Positions 57,391-64,000 of a DNA stretch of 64,000 bases are shown piece after piece. Under the pieces are notes generated by a model. The model ran no database searches. It was given only the letters and a program-made list of their open reading frames with translations, and was not told the DNA's origin. Numbering within the stretch: the stretch's first letter is position 1; each line of letters starts with the position of its first letter. Both the position numbers and the translations under genes were made by a program. The stretch comes from Tepidiphilus sp. J10 (GTDB taxonomy: Bacteria > Pseudomonadota > Gammaproteobacteria > Burkholderiales > Thiobacillaceae). The stretch is taken from NCBI GenBank assembly GCA_945897955.1, contig CAMDGQ010000001.1:73373-137372 (forward strand). The letters are read 5' to 3'.

Positions 57391-58728
57391 ATGTCCGGCA
57401 AGCATTCCAGTCCTCCCATCCTCGCCGAAGGCCTGCAGAGCCTGGGCGAGGACGCATGGATCGAGGTGATCCAGAAGATGGACGAGGTGTACAACGATCT
57501 GCTCCAGTACGAGGTGGCGCTGGAGGAGAAGAACGCGGCGCTGGAGGAGTCGCAGCAATTCGTGTTCTCGGTGCTGGCGTCGATGTCCGACATTCTGGTG
57601 GTGTGCGGCCGGGATGGCCGCATCGAGACGGTGAATCACGCACTGGTGGCGTTTGCCGGCAAACCGGAAAGTGCGTTGATCGGCACGCCGTTGTTTGATC
57701 TGTTTGCAGATGCGGCCGCCCGTGCCAGCGCCGAGCAACTGTTCGCCAGCCACGGTCTGAAAGGACTGGCCGATTGCGAGCTGGCGTTGCGTGGTGGCGA
57801 TGGCGGCGCGGTGCCGGTATCGCTCAATTGCACGCCGCGCTTCAGCCATCAGGGCGTGCAGGTTGGCATGGTCATCACGGGCCGGCCGGTGGGCGAGCTG
57901 CGCCGCGCTTATCAGGCGCTGCGCGAGGCGCACGAAGACCTGAAGCGCACCCAGCAACAATTGCTGCATTCGGAAAAGATGGCCTCGCTCGGGCGTCTGG
58001 TCGCGGGCGTGGCACATGAACTGAACAATCCGATCAGCTTCGTGCTGGGTAACGCGCATGCGCTGCATCGTTACGCGCAGCGACTGGAAACCTATCTCGC
58101 CGCAATTCATGCCGGCAAGCCGAAGGCGGTGCTTGCCGAGATGCGGCGTGATCTGCGCATCGACCGGCTGCTGGAAGACTTGCCGCCGCTGATCGAAGGC
58201 ACCGTGGAAGGGGCCGAGCGCACGCGCGACATCGTCGACAGCCTGAAGCGCTTTTCCGCCGTCGATCGCAACGAAAGCCAGCCGTTCAACCTGATCCAGG
58301 TCATCGAGCAGGCGGTGCATTGGGTGACCAGGGCGGCAACCGACAAGCTCAAGGTGGAAATGCGCTTGCCGGAGGGCATTGGCGTGCTGGGCTCCGCCGG
58401 GCAGATGCAGCAGGTGGTAATGAATTTGGTGCAGAACGCCTGCGATGCCACCACCGATGAGGCGCAACCGCGCCTGGAGATTTCGGCCCGGCAGATTGGC
58501 GATCACGTAGAGGTAGCCTTCCGCGACAATGGGCCGGGCATCCCGCCGGAAAACCAGCCCCACCTGTTCGAGCCGTTCTTTACCACCAAACCGGTGGGCA
58601 AGGGCACCGGGCTTGGGCTGGCGATCAGTTACGGCATCGTCGAACGTCATGGCGGCAGCCTTGCGGCGAGCAATCTGCCCCAGGGCGGCGCCGAGTTTAT
58701 TTTGTCTCTTCCCCTGGTGCGTAAATGA
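57391..58728 (+). CDS. hupT: HupT/HoxJ-type sensor histidine kinase for hydrogenase
   Basis: 445 residues. A PAS-like domain (about 60-175, with DILVVCGRDGRIETVNHALVAFAG) is followed by the HisKA phosphoacceptor region LVAGVAHELNNPISF near residue 210 and the HATPase core with NLVQNACDAT, FRDNGPGIP and GTGLGLAISYGIVERHGG. HupT/HoxJ kinases measure hydrogen through the HupUV sensor and control hydrogenase genes. Directly followed by the HupK-like gene. Confidence 0.88.
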   Translation: MSGKHSSPPILAEGLQSLGEDAWIEVIQKMDEVYNDLLQYEVALEEKNAALEESQQFVFSVLASMSDILVVCGRDGRIETVNHALVAFAGKPESALIGTPLFDLFADAAARASAEQLFASHGLKGLADCELALRGGDGGAVPVSLNCTPRFSHQGVQVGMVITGRPVGELRRAYQALREAHEDLKRTQQQLLHSEKMASLGRLVAGVAHELNNPISFVLGNAHALHRYAQRLETYLAAIHAGKPKAVLAEMRRDLRIDRLLEDLPPLIEGTVEGAERTRDIVDSLKRFSAVDRNESQPFNLIQVIEQAVHWVTRAATDKLKVEMRLPEGIGVLGSAGQMQQVVMNLVQNACDATTDEAQPRLEISARQIGDHVEVAFRDNGPGIPPENQPHLFEPFFTTKPVGKGTGLGLAISYGIVERHGGSLAASNLPQGGAEFILSLPLVRK

Positions 58729-59840
58729 ATCTGGAAGGTCGTATCGATATCACGCTGGAGCGCGGCGGTGACGCGCCGGTTGGCGTACGCGTCGAATCGA
58801 GCCGGCCGCAGCTGGCGCAGAAGTTGATGGCCGGACGCGAGCCTGCCGAGGCAGCGAATCTGGCCGGATTGATTTTCAGCCTGTGCGGCAAGGCGCAGCG
58901 GATTGCAGCCGAAGCTGCCTGCGAAGCGGCTCAGGACTTGCAGGCCGATGCGGCGACCGGATTGCAAAGGGAACAGGCCGTCTTGCTGGAACTGGCGCAG
59001 GAACACGCCTGGCGATTGTTGCTGAACTGGCCCGAGCAGGCCGGCGCGGCGCTCGGCATCGCCCCCGATATGGCCAGCCTGCTGCGTTTGAGAAAGGCAG
59101 CGGGTGATACGGCACAGTTTGCCGAGACACTGGATGACCTGTTGCAAATCGTCTTGCTGGGTGAACCCGCCGCAGTCTGGCTGGCGCGCGATCTGGCCGG
59201 TTTCGATGTCTGGCGCGAGGCGGGGGGGACGTCGGTCGCGCGGCTGTTTGCAGAACTGGGGCTTGCTGCGGATTTCGGTGTCAGCCAGGCCTGCCTGCTG
59301 CCCTCGCTGCACGCCTTGCCGGACGCGGCTGCGCGCGACCTGGCGGACCGTGCGCTGGCCGACGCGGCCTTCTGCGCGCAACCGATCTGGCGCGATGCGC
59401 CCGCCGAAACCGGCGCTATCGCGCGCCTTGACGGGCGGGAGCCGCTCGCAACCTGGATCGCAAAACGCGGCCGGGGCGCCGGTGCGCGACTGCTGGCACG
59501 CTTGCTGGAACTGGCGATGTTGCCGTCCGTTCTCACCCGGCTTGCGAGCGGGAGTCGAACGAACATGGTTCGGGCCTGGCGACTGGGCGACAATAGCGGC
59601 CTTGCCGGTGTCGAAACTTCGCGCGGCTTGTTGCTGCATGTGGTGCGCTTGTTTGAAGGCAGAGTCGTGGAATACCGCATCGTTGCGCCCACCGAGTGGA
59701 ACTTCCACCCGGCCGGCGCCCTGGTGCAGGCCTTGTCCGGCCTGGCGCCGGGGGACGATCTGGCTGCACGCGCCGGTCTGGTAGCCCAGGCGCTGGACCC
59801 GTGTGTTGCATTTGGTATCAATGTGAAAGACGTGAGGTAG
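58725..59840 (+). CDS. hupK: HupK/HoxV-like [NiFe]-hydrogenase assembly protein
   Basis: 371 residues, overlapping hupT by four bases. It resembles a cut-down hydrogenase large subunit: the C-terminal TEWNFHPAGALVQALSGL and ALDPCVAFGI keep the DPCxxxxx region where the metal site is built, but the N-terminal CxxC is missing. HupK/HoxV works as a scaffold in making the NiFe(CN)2CO centre. Located with hypA and hypB. Confidence 0.8.
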   Translation: MNLEGRIDITLERGGDAPVGVRVESSRPQLAQKLMAGREPAEAANLAGLIFSLCGKAQRIAAEAACEAAQDLQADAATGLQREQAVLLELAQEHAWRLLLNWPEQAGAALGIAPDMASLLRLRKAAGDTAQFAETLDDLLQIVLLGEPAAVWLARDLAGFDVWREAGGTSVARLFAELGLAADFGVSQACLLPSLHALPDAAARDLADRALADAAFCAQPIWRDAPAETGAIARLDGREPLATWIAKRGRGAGARLLARLLELAMLPSVLTRLASGSRTNMVRAWRLGDNSGLAGVETSRGLLLHVVRLFEGRVVEYRIVAPTEWNFHPAGALVQALSGLAPGDDLAARAGLVAQALDPCVAFGINVKDVR

Positions 59841-59843
59841 GAA

Positions 59844-60185
59844 ATGCACGAAATGTCGCTCGCCGAGGGCATCCTTCAGATCGTTGAGGATGCCGCCGCC
59901 GGACAGGGTTTCAAACGCGTGACGGAAGTGCGCCTGGAAATCGGTGCGTTGTCCGGCGTCGAAATCGAGGCGTTGAATTTCTGTCTTGACATGGTGCTGA
60001 AGGACAGCATCGCCGACGGCGCGCGCATCGAACTGGAAAAGACGCCCGGCCAGGGCTACTGCCTTGGCTGTGGCGAAAACGTGCTGATCAACGCGCTCTA
60101 CGATGCCTGCCCGAAATGCGGCAGTTATCAGGTGCAGGCTACCGGTGGCACGGAAATGCGGGTCAAGGATTTATTGGTCGAATAA
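59844..60185 (+). CDS. hypA: Hydrogenase nickel-insertion protein HypA
   Basis: 113 residues, normal length. [10 protein letters not shown] with the nickel-binding His2, and zinc cysteines C73, C76, C89 and C92 (CLGC and CPKC). HypA hands nickel to the large subunit with HypB. Starts 3 bases after hupK. Confidence 0.96.
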   Translation: MHEMSLAEGILQIVEDAAAGQGFKRVTEVRLEIGALSGVEIEALNFCLDMVLKDSIADGARIELEKTPGQGYCLGCGENVLINALYDACPKCGSYQVQATGGTEMRVKDLLVE

Positions 60186-60201
60186 CTTCAGGAGTCTGAC
60201 G

Positions 60202-61230
60202 ATGTGTACCGTTTGCGGCTGCGGCCAGGGTGAAACAAAGATAGAGGGTCATGATCATGGGCATCCCCATGATCACGAACACGCGCATCCCCACGATCAC
60301 ACGCATGAGCACAGCCATGCCGACGGCAGCGTGCACAGCCATCCGCATGCGCACGAACACAGCCATGCCCACACGGGCCATGATCACGCGCACGAGCCAC
60401 TGCACGACAACAACGCGCCGCACTATCACGAACACAAGGGCGAGCTGCACTACGGCCTCGGCCCCGCCCACGCGCACGCGCCCGGTCTGAGCCAGGCGCG
60501 CATGGTGCAGATCGAGCAGGACATCCTGGGCAAGAACAACGGCTATGCCGCCGAGAACCGGCAATACTTTTCCGAGCATGGCCTGTTCGCCATCAATCTG
60601 GTTTCCAGTCCCGGTTCCGGCAAGACCACGCTGCTGGTGAAGACCATCGAAGCCCTCGCTGGCAGCCTGTCGGTGGCGGTGGTCGAGGGCGACCAGCAGA
60701 CCAGCAACGATGCCGATCGCATCCGCGCCACCGGCGCCCCGGCGATACAGGTCAACACCGGCAAGGGTTGCCACCTCGACGCGCACATGGTCGGCCACGC
60801 GCTGGAGCGCCTGAACCTGCCCGACGACAGTCTGTTGATGATCGAAAACGTCGGCAATCTGGTTTGCCCTGCCGGCTTTGATCTGGGCGAGGCGCACAAG
60901 GTGGTGATCCTGTCGGTCACCGAGGGCGAGGACAAGCCGCTGAAATACCCGGACATGTTCCATGCCGCCGACCTGATGATTCTCAACAAGATCGACCTGC
61001 TGCCGTATCTCAGTTTCGATGTCGAAAAATGCATCGAGTACGCCCACCGGATCAACCCCAAGCTGGAAGTGCTAAAGGTTTCCGCGACCAGCGGTGAGGG
61101 TATGAAATGCTGGCTGGCCTGGCTAACCGAAGGCGTCGATGTCGCCGTCTCCGCGCGACAGCAGAACGTGAATCTGCTCAGGCAACGGATCGCCGAACTG
61201 GAAGCGCAACTGGCGGCGGTGAAGGAATAG
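60202..61230 (+). CDS. hypB: Hydrogenase nickel GTPase HypB
   Basis: 342 residues from ATG 60202. CTVCGCGQG at the front, then a histidine-rich nickel store (about 15-85, many HDH and HAH units), then a GTPase domain with [47 protein letters not shown] and NKIDLLPYL. The His-rich segment is longer than in E. coli HypB and common in betaproteobacteria. Last visible gene of the hydrogenase cluster. Confidence 0.96.
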   Translation: MCTVCGCGQGETKIEGHDHGHPHDHEHAHPHDHTHEHSHADGSVHSHPHAHEHSHAHTGHDHAHEPLHDNNAPHYHEHKGELHYGLGPAHAHAPGLSQARMVQIEQDILGKNNGYAAENRQYFSEHGLFAINLVSSPGSGKTTLLVKTIEALAGSLSVAVVEGDQQTSNDADRIRATGAPAIQVNTGKGCHLDAHMVGHALERLNLPDDSLLMIENVGNLVCPAGFDLGEAHKVVILSVTEGEDKPLKYPDMFHAADLMILNKIDLLPYLSFDVEKCIEYAHRINPKLEVLKVSATSGEGMKCWLAWLTEGVDVAVSARQQNVNLLRQRIAELEAQLAAVKE

Positions 61231-61274
61231 CGAAGTCATCGCTCCACCGCCGCAAATCGCGACGAAGGAACACG

Positions 61275-61330
61275 GCAGGGTGTGCCATGCGCACTTTTTG
61301 ACATGAAATGGTGCGCACGGCGCACCCTGC
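61275..61330. repeat. 20-bp inverted repeat in the hypB-gyrA gap
   Basis: Arms 61275-61294 and 61311-61330 pair at 18 of 20 positions (the others are G-U), with a 16-base loop. The arm contains the GGTGCGC core of widespread palindromic intergenic repeats in proteobacteria. May also act as a terminator for the hyp transcript. Confidence 0.75.
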
Positions 61331-61509
61331 TGAATCCGTCACAGCTGCCTGCGCCGGGGAAGCCTCCTCAACCGCCAGAGGGGAAGGCGAGACCGATATG
61401 CATCCCGGAGATGGGGGTGAGCCGTGCTAAAATCGCCCGGCTTTTTTGAGCAAAAAACGCCAGTAAAAACAAAACGCTACCCAGCCTAAATACCCGAGAC
61501 ACCCCCGCA
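61331..61509 (+). promoter_or_regulatory. Probable gyrA promoter region
   Basis: About 180 bases before the gyrA ATG, with an AT-rich part near 61430-61480 (TGCTAAAAT). No exact promoter boxes assigned. Confidence 0.4.

Positions 61510-64000
<2,491 letters not shown>

Noticed and set aside
57367-58650. Long minus-strand open frame of 427 codons opposite hupT
   Set aside because: It is antisense to a clear histidine kinase, and rich in His, Arg and Gln as expected for a shadow of a GC-rich gene. No domain.
60247-60450. Histidine-codon repeats in hypB as a possible repeat array or CRISPR
   Set aside because: They code for the known nickel-binding His-rich stretch of HypB in frame. There are no equal repeats or spacers.

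Overview
The window is the right-hand part of a large integrated conjugative element (an ICE with an F-type type IV secretion system) and about 7 kb of flanking chromosome. The host looks like a betaproteobacterium of the Rhodocyclales/Nitrosomonadales kind: GC-rich genes, a hydrogenase-maturation cluster (hupT-like kinase, hupK-like, hypA, hypB) and gyrA. This taxonomic guess rests on gene content only. The element runs from before position 1 to about 56766, where a 3' half of a tRNA-Pro(GGG) gene marks an attachment-site junction. Integrase, relaxase and coupling protein are not in the window and must lie to the left.

Layout. 1-6263: first transfer operon (dsbC-like end, traW, traU, trbC, two cysteine-rich TraN-type genes, a TraT-like gene, a small exported protein), closed by a terminator. 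6329-11842: first cargo block with two unknown genes, an AbiE toxin-antitoxin pair and a ParDE pair, bracketed by 32-bp imperfect direct repeats. 11843-21356: SOS/DNA-repair and nucleic-acid cargo (S1 protein, umuC, umuD, LexA-like repressor, Crr6-like, gloA, xseB, xseA, yedK-type, psiF-like, nuclease, dtd, DUF1810). 21683-30158: defence-island-like region with a five-gene operon around a QueC-like enzyme, an XRE-ImmA protein and a PIN protein, then a HEPN-like protein, a caspase-like protein with a decayed neighbour, and a RES/Xre toxin-antitoxin pair. 30496-32708: two repeat-type proteins. 32759-50423: second transfer operon (VirB1-like, a PilB-type ATPase, DsbA-like, OmpA-like, traL, E, K, B, V, A, C, trbI, TraF-type peptidase, thioredoxin-like traF, traH, traG, small membrane proteins). 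50696-56558: control and accessory end, with an ImmR/ImmA-like pair divergent from a ubiquitin-like conjugation operon (Ubl, ThiF/E1, DUF6527), then a phosphoribosyltransferase/SLOG pair and a protein with an SSB-like tail. 56767-64000: chromosome.

How it fits together. The two transfer operons together supply most of an F-type mating apparatus, with three thiol-disulfide proteins to fold the cysteine-rich secreted components. The cargo sits between the operons and in the right end. Several cargo modules carry a clear palindromic operator next to their own repressor (AbiE, ParDE, LexA-like, Xre/ImmA). The strongest leads for undescribed biology are the QueC-like/XRE-ImmA/PIN operon at 21732-26599 and the ubiquitin-like operon at 52309-54171 under possible control of a protease-sensitive repressor. 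A third is a PilB-type conjugation ATPase with MshEN-like c-di-GMP-binding motifs at its C-terminus.
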